From Candidatus Bipolaricaulota bacterium (GTDB taxonomy: Bacteria; Bipolaricaulota; Bipolaricaulia; UBA7950; UBA9294): a DNA stretch of 33,379 bases. Where the stretch lies: assembly GCA_003979035.1 (NCBI GenBank), contig RXOA01000009.1, positions 1 to 33,379 of the forward strand, in the 5' to 3' direction. Position 1 is the first letter of the stretch. The number at the start of each line of letters is the position of its first letter. The translations under genes and the position numbers were made by a program. Shown here piece after piece: positions 1-8,754 of this stretch. The notes beneath the pieces are model-generated. The model was not told the DNA's origin. It worked only from the letters and a program-made list of their open reading frames with translations, and searched no databases.

Positions 1-587
1 GATTGGTCAACGCATTGACGCTTGCCGGCAAGCTGATCGGCGCGCTGCCGCAGCACGCCCATACGCCGGAGACATCGAGCGAGCGGCAGGGTTTTATCCA
101 TCTCTCGAGTATCGAGGGGAACGCCTATCGCGCGGAGCTTCGGTTCATCTTGCGAGCATTCGAGATGGATGAACTGAACGGATACGGGGAGTTCTTGTCG
201 GCTCTCGTTGATGCGCTTTCGAAGAGTGAACCGCGGGCTCGCTTCGACATCCACACGCGAGCGCAGTACCGAAACATGCGCTACTGGTTGGAGAACGACA
301 TGCGGCCGGCCGATCTGGCGATCGAAGCGATTCGTCGCGTCGGGCTGACTCCCCGAGTCACCCCGATACGCGGCGGCACCGATGGGTCACAACTGACCGA
401 GCGCGGTCTGCCTACACCGAACCTGTTTGCCGGAACGCACAACGCTCATGGCCCGCTGGAATGGGTGGCTCTCGAAGACATGGCCAAGGGAGTCGATGTC
501 TGCGAGCAGCTTGTGCGGCTTTGGGCAGGGCAGGACCGGGACCGGGCGACGGGCGATAGGCCGCAAGGCCTGAGAGACGCTGCGTGA
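1..587 (+). CDS. pepT: Peptidase T (M20 family tripeptidase), C-terminal part
   Basis: This is the C-terminal ~195 residues of a cytoplasmic zinc tripeptidase that removes N-terminal residues from tripeptides. The reading frame is open to the left edge, so the listed first codon (TTG at base 3) is internal and the N-terminal metal-binding half lies outside the window. The visible part follows E. coli PepT closely: a 'LPQHAHTPETS' stretch, the block 'GFIHLSSIEGNAYRAEL' of the lid domain, then 'PIRGGTDGSQLTERGLPTPNLFAG' with the conserved GGTDG motif, and 'EWVALEDM' near the end. The H in 'THNAHGP' matches the late metal-ligand histidine region. Its stop overlaps the start of the next gene, suggesting co-translation. 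Identification is firm; only the truncation limits it. Confidence 0.92.
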   Translation, partial: LVNALTLAGKLIGALPQHAHTPETSSERQGFIHLSSIEGNAYRAELRFILRAFEMDELNGYGEFLSALVDALSKSEPRARFDIHTRAQYRNMRYWLENDMRPADLAIEAIRRVGLTPRVTPIRGGTDGSQLTERGLPTPNLFAGTHNAHGPLEWVALEDMAKGVDVCEQLVRLWAGQDRDRATGDRPQGLRDAA

Positions 588-889
588 TGGGCGTTCTCGA
601 AGCGTTTATGCTTGCCTGTTTCGCCGTGAGTTGGCCGATCTCAATTGCCAGGGCGCTTCGAACCAAGCGAGTGGATGGGAAGAGTCCGCTGTTCATGATG
701 TTGATCTGCATGGGCTACGCATTCGGGATCGCCAACAAGCTGCTGGGCCGCCTCGATTGGGTGACGGCGCTGTATGCGTTCAACATGGTTCTTGTGCTCG
801 TGGATCTTGTGTTGTGGTTCCGCTATCGCACCGGAAAGCTTCTGTGGATTGCGCCGCGGTCAAGCGGCCGAGAGCGCGATCACCTCTAG
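587..889 (+). CDS. SemiSWEET / PQ-loop-like small membrane protein
   Basis: A 100-residue, very hydrophobic protein with about three membrane segments (near residues 3-20, 33-52 and 58-80), the architecture of one SemiSWEET/PQ-loop triple-helix bundle. The segment 'SWPISIARALRTKRVDGKSPLFMM' resembles the 'WP-x-S-I ... GKS' signature of bacterial small PQ-loop proteins, which act as dimers and may move sugars or other small molecules. ATG at 587 shares its A with the pepT stop (TGATG overlap), so I prefer it over the GTG at 584; translation is probably coupled to pepT. Substrate cannot be told from sequence. Family assignment is likely but rests on a short motif and topology. Confidence 0.7.
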   Translation: MGVLEAFMLACFAVSWPISIARALRTKRVDGKSPLFMMLICMGYAFGIANKLLGRLDWVTALYAFNMVLVLVDLVLWFRYRTGKLLWIAPRSSGRERDHL

Positions 890-1453
890 ACGTTTCCCGA
901 CTCGCTGTTCGCCGCTCAGCCAGGGGACGCTCAAGTTGGACCGCGCGGGTTGTGGGTGCGAGGAGTAGGAAAGGCGTGACGACACGCCAAGTGCGAACCC
1001 CTTTGGGATCCTCGCCGAAGACCCCTGACGAGCGACCTAGTTTTCCCCAACGTGTTCGGCTGACGGACGGATGTGTGAACGGTCCGGCCGACGACTGGCA
1101 GCCAATAGGCCGCTCCAATGACAATCCGGGGGCGACCGACGCCATTCGCCCGGTGGGAGCGTCTCGAAGATGACGTTGTGAGAGTGGTCAACGGTCCTGA
1201 TCTTGATACCGGTTCAAGCGCGGTCAAGCCGACCGGGTTCGTCGTGGCCGAGTGAATGACCGCGCACGGCGCCGGCTGGATGGCGGCTTGCATGGGCCCG
1301 GAGCGTCGTCGGTTCGGGTTGTCTAGGAAGACCCCTTTCGCGGAGTGGAGACAACGGAGATCCCCGCCGCCGAACTGAAACGGTGTGCCGCCGTCATGTG
1401 CTGCGTGGAGTGCACAAACGGAGTAGACTCCTTGCTTCCCAAAGGAGGCAGCC
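890..1453 (+). other. Intergenic region, no gene seen
   Basis: About 560 bases between the SemiSWEET-like gene and the S9 peptidase. The ORFs on both strands look like chance frames in GC-rich DNA. The only clear signal is the strong ribosome-binding site AAAGGAGGCAGCC just before base 1454. Confidence 0.5.
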
Positions 1454-3490
1454 ATGCGCAGTCCCGAGCACACCGCAGCGGAAACCGAAACGCCACGTGG
1501 CGTACAGATAGAAGATCTGCTCCGCTATCGCTTTCTCTCCTCGCCCAAGGTCTCGCCCGATGCAAGGTGGTCGGCGTTTGTCGTGAAGCAAGCAAGCGCC
1601 GATTCCAAAGGCTACGACAGCAATCTGTTTCTCGTCGATCTGGAAGGCGGCGGCGTCCGACAGCTGACTTCGTCGGGGAAAGACGGTGTGTTCGTCTGGT
1701 CCGAGGATTCCCGGTCGATCATCTTCGCATCGAAGCGGGATGAGAAGACAGGGGAGAACGGGGCCAAGAGAGAGCCATCAACGGATCTGTATCGAATCTT
1801 CCTGAACGGCGGCGAAGCGCTGCCGTTGGCCACAGTCCCGCTCGCTGTCGAGCAGCTTCGATTGGCCGACGACCACCGACTGTTGATCATGGCGCGCATG
1901 GCTCCGGGAACGAGCGAACTCGGGGGCGGAGACAATCCAACCTCCGACGGGGATGACTACGAGGTGCTGGACGAGATCCCCTATTGGCAGAACGGAATTG
2001 GATTCACCAACCGCCGCCGCGTTCATCTGTTTGTCTACGATCTGGAGACGAGCGAAACCGAAGAGCTTCTTCGCGAAGAGGGCGATCTGGAAATCGCTTC
2101 GTTTGATGTGCTCGGCGGAGTTGTCGCCGCCACCGGACGGAGGTTTGGCGGGAAGGCCCCGGTCACGGACGAACTCTGGACCGTCGATGTCGATGAAGGC
2201 CGAACGCGTTGCCTGTCGCGAGACACCCTCAGCCTGGGCGAACCGCGGTTTCTCACGCAGGATCATGTCGCCGTCCTCGGCACGGACATGGGTGTGTACG
2301 GCTTGAATCAAAGCCGTGAGGTCTATGTCGCGGAGCTTGCATCGGGGACACTGGGATCGATCACGCCGGATTGGGAACGGATGCCCGGGAACCGCGTCAC
2401 CGGCGATTGCCGCCACGGCGGCGGGCCGACGCTGCTTGCCCACGGCGGGTCACTGTATGTCGTGGTCACCGACGGCGGAAACGCGGTGTTGGAGAAAGTC
2501 CTGCGCGACGGCAACGTGGAACGGATGGCGGACATTGAAGGTTCGATCGATGCATTCGATGTCTGCGATCGCGGCTTGGTGTACGTTGCGCTCCGCGCCG
2601 ACTGCCTCCAGGAGCTGTACATTCGGCGCGGCGATCGAGAGACAAGACTCACGTCGATCAACGGCGAAGCTCTTGTCGCGGATCTTCCCCTTCCCGAGGC
2701 GTTTTCGGTCAGGACCGCAGACGGGACGGAGATCGATGCGTGGATGATCCGGCCGGTGGAGTTCGAGTCCGGTCGATCGTATCCGTCGGTCCTCGAGATT
2801 CATGGAGGGCCTAAAACGGCGTACGGGACGGTATTTATTCACGAGATGCAAATGCTGGCAGCGCATGGGTACGCTGTGATCTACTGCAATCCACGCGGGT
2901 CGGCGGGCCGAGGCGACGAGTTCGCGGAGATTCGCGGCAAGTACGGGACGGTCGACTACGAGGACATCATGGCCGTAGTGGATCATGCGTTGACCGCCTA
3001 CCCGTTCCTTGATTCGGATCGGATCGGCGTGACCGGCGGCTCGTACGGCGGTTACATGACCAATTGGATCATCGGTCACACCGATCGTTTTGCCGCGGCA
3101 TGCTCACAGCGCTCGATTGCCAACTGGGCCTCGATGATGTGTACCACCGACATCGGGTACTTCTTCACGCCGGATCAGATCGCCGCGTCCCCATGGGACG
3201 AAGGCGGCGTCGGAGCGGACAAGCTGTGGTGGCATTCCCCGCTGAAATATGCCGACAAGGCGGCGACGCCGACGCTGTTCATCCACTCCGAGCAGGATTA
3301 TCGCTGTTGGCTCACCGAGGGGCTGCAGATGTTCACCGCATTGCGCGCCCACGGCGTCGACAGCCGGCTCGTGATATTCCGCGGCGAGAACCACGAACTG
3401 TCGCGCAGCGGCAAGCCGCTCCATCGAATCCGCAGGCTCCAAGAGATGCTGGACTGGTTCGACAAGTATCTGAAGGGGAATGACGTCTGA
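1454..3490 (+). CDS. S9 family peptidase (acylaminoacyl-peptidase / prolyl oligopeptidase type)
   Basis: A 678-residue serine peptidase that cleaves short peptides or removes acylated N-terminal residues, probably in the cytoplasm since no signal peptide is visible. The first ~400 residues read as a beta-propeller ('SPDARWSAFVV', 'WSEDSRSIIFAS'), which in this family limits access to the active site to small peptides. The C-terminal alpha/beta-hydrolase domain begins near residue 420 with 'SYPSVLEIHGGPKTAYG'. The catalytic triad is Ser530 in 'GGSYGGYMTNW', Asp615 in 'HSEQDYRC' and His647 in 'GENHELSRSGKP', all in the expected order. Length is normal for the family. The start is fixed by AAAGGAGG eight bases upstream. 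It appears to be a single-gene unit ended by a strong hairpin. Exact substrate preference is unknown. Confidence 0.93.
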   Translation: MRSPEHTAAETETPRGVQIEDLLRYRFLSSPKVSPDARWSAFVVKQASADSKGYDSNLFLVDLEGGGVRQLTSSGKDGVFVWSEDSRSIIFASKRDEKTGENGAKREPSTDLYRIFLNGGEALPLATVPLAVEQLRLADDHRLLIMARMAPGTSELGGGDNPTSDGDDYEVLDEIPYWQNGIGFTNRRRVHLFVYDLETSETEELLREEGDLEIASFDVLGGVVAATGRRFGGKAPVTDELWTVDVDEGRTRCLSRDTLSLGEPRFLTQDHVAVLGTDMGVYGLNQSREVYVAELASGTLGSITPDWERMPGNRVTGDCRHGGGPTLLAHGGSLYVVVTDGGNAVLEKVLRDGNVERMADIEGSIDAFDVCDRGLVYVALRADCLQELYIRRGDRETRLTSINGEALVADLPLPEAFSVRTADGTEIDAWMIRPVEFESGRSYPSVLEIHGGPKTAYGTVFIHEMQMLAAHGYAVIYCNPRGSAGRGDEFAEIRGKYGTVDYEDIMAVVDHALTAYPFLDSDRIGVTGGSYGGYMTNWIIGHTDRFAAACSQRSIANWASMMCTTDIGYFFTPDQIAASPWDEGGVGADKLWWHSPLKYADKAATPTLFIHSEQDYRCWLTEGLQMFTALRAHGVDSRLVIFRGENHELSRSGKPLHRIRRLQEMLDWFDKYLKGNDV

Positions 3491-3524
3491 TCTCTCGATC
3501 AATCCTCGACCATCGGAACCTGAA

Positions 3525-3555
3525 CTCCCGCTTGGGGATCAGTCCCAAGCGGGAG
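3525..3555. terminator. Hairpin between convergent genes (likely bidirectional terminator)
   Basis: CTCCCGCTTGGG and CCCAAGCGGGAG form a perfect 12-bp stem around a 7-base loop, lying between the S9 peptidase (plus) and the ZIP transporter (minus), which converge here. There is no clear T-tract on either side, so termination efficiency is uncertain, but the position and stem fit a shared terminator. Confidence 0.7.
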
Positions 3556-3592
3556 CTTGAGCGATGGAACCCGATACACCAACGACCAAGCC

Positions 3593-4303
3593 CTATCCCA
3601 GCAGCTTCTCGCCGACCACTCCCACGATGAATCCTAACGTCGCTCCCAGTGCCGGGGTCCAGTGGCGCTTCATCTTCGCCAGCGGAGCGATGTCCTGGAA
3701 GACCAGATAGAGGATGCCTCCGCCCGCGACAAGCATCAACGCACCGACCGGGACTTGCTTCGATTGAAGGAAGAAGTACCCGAGAAGTCCTGCGGCGGGT
3801 CCCAGGAAACTCAGCGCGAACATCATCCCAAGAACTCGTCGGGCAGTTGCCCGGCCCGCGATGAGTTCTCGATAGGCATTGAACCCTTCGGGAAGATTCT
3901 GCGCGCCGATGAAGATGGCGAGCAGCACGCCGAGCCGGGGGTTGTGAGGAAACACGGCTCCCAGAGAAACCGCTTCAGGAAGGAAGTCGAGCAACATCGC
4001 CATGAACTGTGCCCTGGATCCACCACAACAGGAGAGCTTCTCGTCGATCAGCATGAACAGGCCAGATCCGGAGCAAAACAGCAGGATCCCTAACCACAGC
4101 GGAAGAGAATCCAGGCCCATCGGAACCAGAGCGAACGCAACGGCCGCGATGAGCACGCCGCCGCCGAATGCGACGACAGCATGGATGGCTTCCTTGACGG
4201 CTTCATCCTTCTTGACCGGAAGAGACTTCGCGGCCAGCGCCCCAAGGATCATCGTCAATCCTGCGGCCCAGCAATACATGGCGATAGAGAACGGCTCCCG
4301 CAT
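3593..4303 (-). CDS. ZIP family divalent metal transporter
   Basis: A 236-residue inner-membrane protein with about eight hydrophobic segments, of the ZIP (ZupT-like) family that imports zinc and related divalent metals. The two signature helices are visible: 'LDFLPEAVSLG' (residues ~105-115) and 'GAQNLPEGFNAY' (~133-144), the second carrying the N-x2-PEG motif of the metal path. The ORF track gives 271 residues, but ATG at 4303 (MREPFSIAMYCW) is preceded by GGGAGGAAACGTG on the minus strand and starts just before the first membrane helix, so I use it. It stands alone between convergent and divergent neighbours. Metal specificity cannot be judged. Confidence 0.88.
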   Translation of the reverse strand: MREPFSIAMYCWAAGLTMILGALAAKSLPVKKDEAVKEAIHAVVAFGGGVLIAAVAFALVPMGLDSLPLWLGILLFCSGSGLFMLIDEKLSCCGGSRAQFMAMLLDFLPEAVSLGAVFPHNPRLGVLLAIFIGAQNLPEGFNAYRELIAGRATARRVLGMMFALSFLGPAAGLLGYFFLQSKQVPVGALMLVAGGGILYLVFQDIAPLAKMKRHWTPALGATLGFIVGVVGEKLLG

Positions 4304-4571
4304 CACGTTTCCTCCCATCCAAGAAGCTCTCGCCGAACCAAGACCTTCTCCCCACACTAGTTGCCCTGGACGGACGAAGCAAGCGATAGCGAGCAGCGGC
4401 TGGGTCACGCCATCTTGCGTCGTACGTCAGCAACCTCGGCTGCATCGGCTCGCGACGTGCGCTGGCGTGGAAGCATGCAGCGATCGGATTGTATACTCTG
4501 CAAATCCAAGTGCCGGATGTGGCTCCGTGTGGGTGCGGGGTGCATCATCCCGCAATGCAGAAGAGGCCGCG

Positions 4572-5522
4572 ATGGTTCAGATTTTCCCTCTCCCTGTTTC
4601 ACAGCCACTCGTGCCGGAAGACGCGGAACGGCAGACACTTTCCGGCTTCGTGCTTGGGGCTATTCGGCAGAATGGGTTGATCGTGGAGTCCGGTGACGTG
4701 TTGTGTCTGAGTTCCAAGATTGCGGGCCTGTACGAGGGCCGTACCGTCCGTTTGGATTCCGTCGTCCCATCCCGGCGCGCAAGATGGTTGGCCCGGATCT
4801 TCGAGAAAGATCCGCGCAAGATGGAACTGATGATTAGAAGCGGGAAAGTCGCCGGCGTGATGCCCATGCGGCGGATGGCCACGAAACGTGGCGGTGCCCA
4901 GGCCATGGACCGGCTTGCCACCGACCCGCGAACCCGCAGTCGGGCCCTTGCACTCGTTGAGCGGTTCGAATTCTTCATGGCGATGCACGGCGCGCTCATT
5001 AATGAGGCCGGCATCGACATCATGAACTCGCCGCCGGGCTACGTCAGTCAGCTTCCCGAGGCACCGGGGCGCACCGCGGCCGACCTGCGACGCACACTGA
5101 AGGACGCTTTGGGCTTCAGTGTCCCCGTCATCATTACCGACACGGTGGCCCCAATTGGCCGTCTTGGCACAGTCGACGTCGCGATTGGATTCTCCGGGCT
5201 CGCTCCTGTCGAGCGGAAGCTGATTGCCGAAGATCTTTTCGGGGATCTTCGGCCCGGGGGAGCGAACATCATCGTTGACTCGATTGCGGCCATTGCTGGC
5301 GCCGTGATGGGGCAAACGACCGAGATGACTCCGATGGCCCTTGTGCGAGGTTGCGACTACACCCCCGAAGAAGAAGACGACTTCTCATCCGCCGAGCGGT
5401 GCATGGAGAGATTGAGCTACCCGCAGGGAACTGTTGTGTCCGGGACGCTGCTCACCGTCCTTTGCACCGTTTGGTACCACCTGGTGAGCTTTGTCGTCTC
5501 GGGCCCTCGATTCAAGCGGTGA
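4572..5522 (+). CDS. CofE-like F420-0:gamma-glutamyl ligase family protein
   Basis: A 316-residue homologue of coenzyme F420:L-glutamate ligase (CofE/FbiB N-terminal domain), which in F420 producers adds gamma-linked glutamates to F420-0 using GTP. Matching features are 'GDVLCLSSKIAGLYEGR' (41-57), 'HGALINEAGIDIMN' (139-152), 'VPVIITDTVAPIGRLGTVDVAIG' (184-206) and 'IIVDSIAAIAGAVMG' (233-247), in family order. The ORF track extends to 4002, but the first 190 residues there run antisense to the ZIP gene; ATG 4572 begins the homologous part. Several core positions differ from canonical CofE (no RP-W-R after the SDT-like block), and no other F420 gene lies in the window, so its true substrate may be another small acid. 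The family call is good; the function is uncertain. Confidence 0.78.
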   Translation: MVQIFPLPVSQPLVPEDAERQTLSGFVLGAIRQNGLIVESGDVLCLSSKIAGLYEGRTVRLDSVVPSRRARWLARIFEKDPRKMELMIRSGKVAGVMPMRRMATKRGGAQAMDRLATDPRTRSRALALVERFEFFMAMHGALINEAGIDIMNSPPGYVSQLPEAPGRTAADLRRTLKDALGFSVPVIITDTVAPIGRLGTVDVAIGFSGLAPVERKLIAEDLFGDLRPGGANIIVDSIAAIAGAVMGQTTEMTPMALVRGCDYTPEEEDDFSSAERCMERLSYPQGTVVSGTLLTVLCTVWYHLVSFVVSGPRFKR

Positions 5523-6246
5523 CGTGCAGCCCTTTGGTTGACCGGACGCACTCCCCTCGCAGCGAGGCCCGGTCGGATGTCGCATGACCGTGTGTTCCGC
5601 CGCGACGGGTTCCGGGATGTCTGTGAATGTCAAGCGGGCCCTCAGACGTCGATCGATTCGAAACGCAGCATCAGGGAGTGTCTCACGCAGGCGACATCAT
5701 TCTGGTCAAGCGAATCCGGCGCGCCCCACCTGGTAGCAATCGTTGGCTGCACCTGCGCCATCGCTCACGAGGTGCCTCGTGTGCGTGTGCGTCGCCGGGA
5801 GAAGCAGAGGTGCCGGAGGGCCATCCATCGGCCCTGTCAGCCAATGCTCACCGGGTAGGCAGAGGGTCGGTCGAACATCGGGCTCGTCGTGTATCGCCGA
5901 AACAGGGACTTGCGCCTGCGCAAGATCCCCACGCCCGGAAGGTATGGCCTGACGCTGTGACCCATTGTCCATCCCTGCCGTGAGCCGGCGACTCGGCATT
6001 CGCCCTGCGCCGCACCCTGCGGAGAGGGGTGTCCAATCGCGAAAGGGCGCCAACACTTCAAATCCTGCTGATGATGTTGTTCGCGGACTGCTCCTCAGAG
6101 GGGCTCGGGAGGCGCGTCGCGTGGTCCGGCAGCCCCGGCGCGAACACTGGAAGCTAAAGCCCGCAGGGTATGAAGCGATCGACAGTCGCCCGCGCGGGCT
6201 TGAATGCAGTATCTTGGAGCATCACGGCGGTGGACGGGAGATCCCG
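5523..6246 (+). other. Long intergenic region, no gene seen
   Basis: About 720 bases without a convincing coding frame; ORFs on both strands are arginine/proline-rich shadows. A hairpin GACCGG...CCTCGCAGCGAGG...CCGGTC (5540-5574) follows the cofE-like stop and may end that transcript. A smaller inverted repeat, CTTGCG-CCTG-CGCAAG, lies near 5909-5924. Nothing else is recognised. Confidence 0.45.
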
Positions 6247-7179
6247 ATGCGACAGGCGATTGACTGGCTCAGCGAAGTCACCGGCTTCGATCCCCAAACG
6301 ATCAGCAATCTGCTGCTCACGGCGGGGATTGTCGTCGCCCTGTGGTTGATCCGCTGGGCGTTTCTCGCGGTGATGAACCGGAGAGCGGCCGATCCGCGGG
6401 TCCGCTATCGCTGGAGGAAGATCGCAACGTACTCGGCGTCGATTGTCGGGATCATTCTCGTAGGTCGGGTTTGGCTCGAAGGGATTCAATCGCTGGTGAC
6501 CTACTTCGGGCTTCTGTCGGCGGGAATCGCCGTGGCGTTGAGAGATCCTATCGTCAACTGGTTTGGGTGGGCGTTTATCGGTTGGCGACGCCCATTCACC
6601 ATTGGAGATCGAATCCAGATCGGGTCGCTTGCCGGCGACGTGATCGACATCGGCGTGTCGACATTCTCCGTGCTCGAGGTTACATCGCCGGAGTCCGGAG
6701 AGCAGATCACCGGGCGGATCGTTCACGTGCCGAACGGGAAGGTCTTCGTGGAGCCGGTCGTCAACATCACGCAGGGATTCAATTACGTTTGGAACGAAAT
6801 TCCGATTATCGTTACGTTTGAGTCCGACTGGCGCCGGGCGAAGCGGATGATCGAGGAGATCCTGAAGAAGCGGGTGGAATCGGTGACAGACGAAGCTGCC
6901 CGTTTTATCCGGGAAGCGTCAAGGAAGTTCCTGATCCATTCCGCAAACGTCCATCCTGTTGTCTACACGCACATCTCGAGCGACGGCATCGAATTGACGG
7001 CCCGCTACATTTGTGAAGCCAGGTCGAGGAGAAAGACGTCCGAAGCCGTCAGCGAAGCGATCCTGGAGGCGTTTGCCGCCGAGCCGGCAATCGACTTCGC
7101 CTACAAGACCTCGCGTGTCTTCCGCCAAACTGAGGAAGGGAAAGAAGCCCTCCGCACGCAGCCTCCGTCCGGTGGTTGA
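6247..7179 (+). CDS. Small-conductance mechanosensitive channel (MscS family)
   Basis: A 310-residue inner-membrane channel that opens under membrane tension to release solutes during osmotic downshift. Three hydrophobic segments lie near residues 18-40, 58-76 and 80-100. The third includes 'YFGLLSAGIAVALRDPIVNWFGWAFI', the glycine/alanine-rich pore helix, followed by 'RRPFTIGDRIQIGSLAGDVIDIG', the beta-domain hallmark, and 'GRIVHVPNGKVFVEPVVN'. The C-terminal part is the soluble vestibule domain. The ORF track starts at 5965, but the first 94 residues are low-complexity and unlike MscS; ATG 6247 follows GGACGGGAG and begins right before the first helix. The family call is strong. Confidence 0.9.
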   Translation: MRQAIDWLSEVTGFDPQTISNLLLTAGIVVALWLIRWAFLAVMNRRAADPRVRYRWRKIATYSASIVGIILVGRVWLEGIQSLVTYFGLLSAGIAVALRDPIVNWFGWAFIGWRRPFTIGDRIQIGSLAGDVIDIGVSTFSVLEVTSPESGEQITGRIVHVPNGKVFVEPVVNITQGFNYVWNEIPIIVTFESDWRRAKRMIEEILKKRVESVTDEAARFIREASRKFLIHSANVHPVVYTHISSDGIELTARYICEARSRRKTSEAVSEAILEAFAAEPAIDFAYKTSRVFRQTEEGKEALRTQPPSGG

Positions 7180-7679
7180 GATCGCGTCTCACAAGGCATT
7201 CCTATGACGATCTCACCGTCGATCGGATCGAACCCTGTATCACGCGTCGGGATTGGTTGGGGGATGGAGCCCCGTCCGAATTCATGGGACGACGCGAGAT
7301 GGCGGGAAGATGTCACGGCCACACACAAGGAGAGGATGATTGGCCTGCCGTGGCGAGTTCCGCGCAAGCCGCATGAGCGGACTGCCCCCTCACGAGAGAA
7401 CTGATGAGCTTGGGAACCCTTGATCGGCCATCTGCAGTTGAGCTTGAAAGGATGCTTCGACGTGAACCAAGGTTTGTTCTTGTCGAAACGGGATTCATCG
7501 ATGCCCATCAGGAATCCGCGACCTGCCCCCCCCCGTCACATGCCTTCGCGACAACCACAGCGTGCTCGTAGGAAGACGGCACAATCGCCAGAGCCGATCG
7601 CGGCATCGGCACTCAGAGGATGCGGCGGATCGAGCCAGCCATTGAATCGCAGCGGCCGCGACGGTCGGGGGGCTCGTGA
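7180..7679. other. Intergenic region, no gene seen
   Basis: About 500 bases between the convergent MscS and flavodoxin genes. It contains a run of nine C residues near 7527-7535. I see no coding frame with family resemblance and no strong terminator. Confidence 0.45.
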
Positions 7680-8237
7680 CTACGGCTTGCACACCGCGAG
7701 CACGTTCCTTGCGAAGCTTCTTGCCGCTTCAAGATCCTCCGGGGTGGGATGTCGGCGCGCATCCTCGATGTATGTGATCCACTGTTTTTCGTCGGGAATC
7801 ACGCTGTTGCGGATGAACGTTTCGATTTCCGGTGACGGCGCTCCCTGGCAGCTGAAGAATCCGAGGAATTCAATGCCCTTCTCTCGGCAGGCGTCTTCGA
7901 ACGAACCCGGACATCTGCCGGCCCAACGTTCGTGCATCTCCTTCTTCCACGCAGTGCCCTCCGGCATCATCGTCGAGTGCGTGACGAAGCCGGCGAGTCT
8001 CAGGGCTGAGCCCGCCGGGATCCGAGCGAGGAATTCCTTTGCCGGAGCTGCAATGTCGGATGAATGGCACGTAGACCCGAGGAAGACAATCTCGAAGCTC
8101 GGAAGGACATCCACGTCCACATCGCCAATCGAAGCGACACGCACCTTGTGGGCTAGGGCTTTCGCCTCTTCACCGATGGATGTTGCGATTCTCTTGGTAT
8201 TCCCCGTTTCGCTGAAGTACGCAACCAGGATCTTCAC
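7680..8237 (-). CDS. Flavodoxin-family protein
   Basis: A 185-residue soluble protein with the flavodoxin fold. The N-terminus 'MKILVAYFSETGNTKRIATSI' contains the FMN-phosphate-binding loop S-E-T-G-N-T, and 'EIVFLGSTCHSSDIAAPAKEFLARI' corresponds to the second FMN-contacting loop region. Such proteins carry electrons or act as NAD(P)H:FMN-type reductase partners in the cytoplasm, often in anaerobes. The ORF track begins at 8528, but the upstream 97 residues show no resemblance; GTG 8237 follows AGGGAGGCAGGTCT and starts the first beta strand directly. The C-terminal ~40 residues (HPTPEDLEAARSFARNVL) form a predicted helix typical of the 'flavodoxin family protein' group. Partner and reaction are unknown. 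Confidence 0.83.
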   Translation of the reverse strand: MKILVAYFSETGNTKRIATSIGEEAKALAHKVRVASIGDVDVDVLPSFEIVFLGSTCHSSDIAAPAKEFLARIPAGSALRLAGFVTHSTMMPEGTAWKKEMHERWAGRCPGSFEDACREKGIEFLGFFSCQGAPSPEIETFIRNSVIPDEKQWITYIEDARRHPTPEDLEAARSFARNVLAVCKP

Positions 8238-8754
8238 AGACCTGCCTCCCTGTTCTTGAGGATGACGGTAGTGTACGGGTGCCGCGCTGAGTGCGGAAGC
8301 TTCAGCTGTCGATCCGTTGTCCTCCGAAGCCGACGGTACCTGGATCGGCATCCTGTCTAATCCGCTCAAGCGAACGGACGATGGAGCGAATCCGGGCGAC
8401 ACGGCGACGCAGTGCTCGTAGGTCGTCGACGCGATGATCCACCAGGAGATCCAATCGGCAAGCATGTTTTCGAATCTCCCCGGGTCGTTCAAACCTACAT
8501 CAAGCAACGTCGGAAGCGCCGCCATCATCCGTTCACAGGTGTGTGGAGAGGATGTCCTTCATCGTTCAGGCGTCCTTTGCTGCGGCAGACTCGCATTCGG
8601 CGGAATCGATACCGGAGCCGTGCTCCAATTCTCCCGCGCTGCGCGGATGGCTTCGATCAGACAGGAGGCACGCGTGATTCTGTTTCCTGCGCTTCCCGTG
8701 TAAAGACGCGCAAGCTCAGCAGGACGGCAACAGCGGACGAATCGGGCCTGTAGT
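8238..8754. other. Intergenic region, no gene seen
   Basis: About 515 bases between two minus-strand genes. ORFs are short and look like chance frames. The only signal is the ribosome-binding site of the flavodoxin gene at its left end. Confidence 0.4.

Noticed and set aside
4002-4571. N-terminal 190 residues of the 506-residue ORF before the CofE-like domain
   Set aside because: They run antisense to the ZIP gene, have no family resemblance, and a natural ATG lies at 4572.
5706-6056. Minus-strand ORFs in the 5523-6246 gap
   Set aside because: Overlapping frames with Arg/Pro/Ser-rich content and no ribosome-binding site or motif; typical of GC-rich non-coding DNA.
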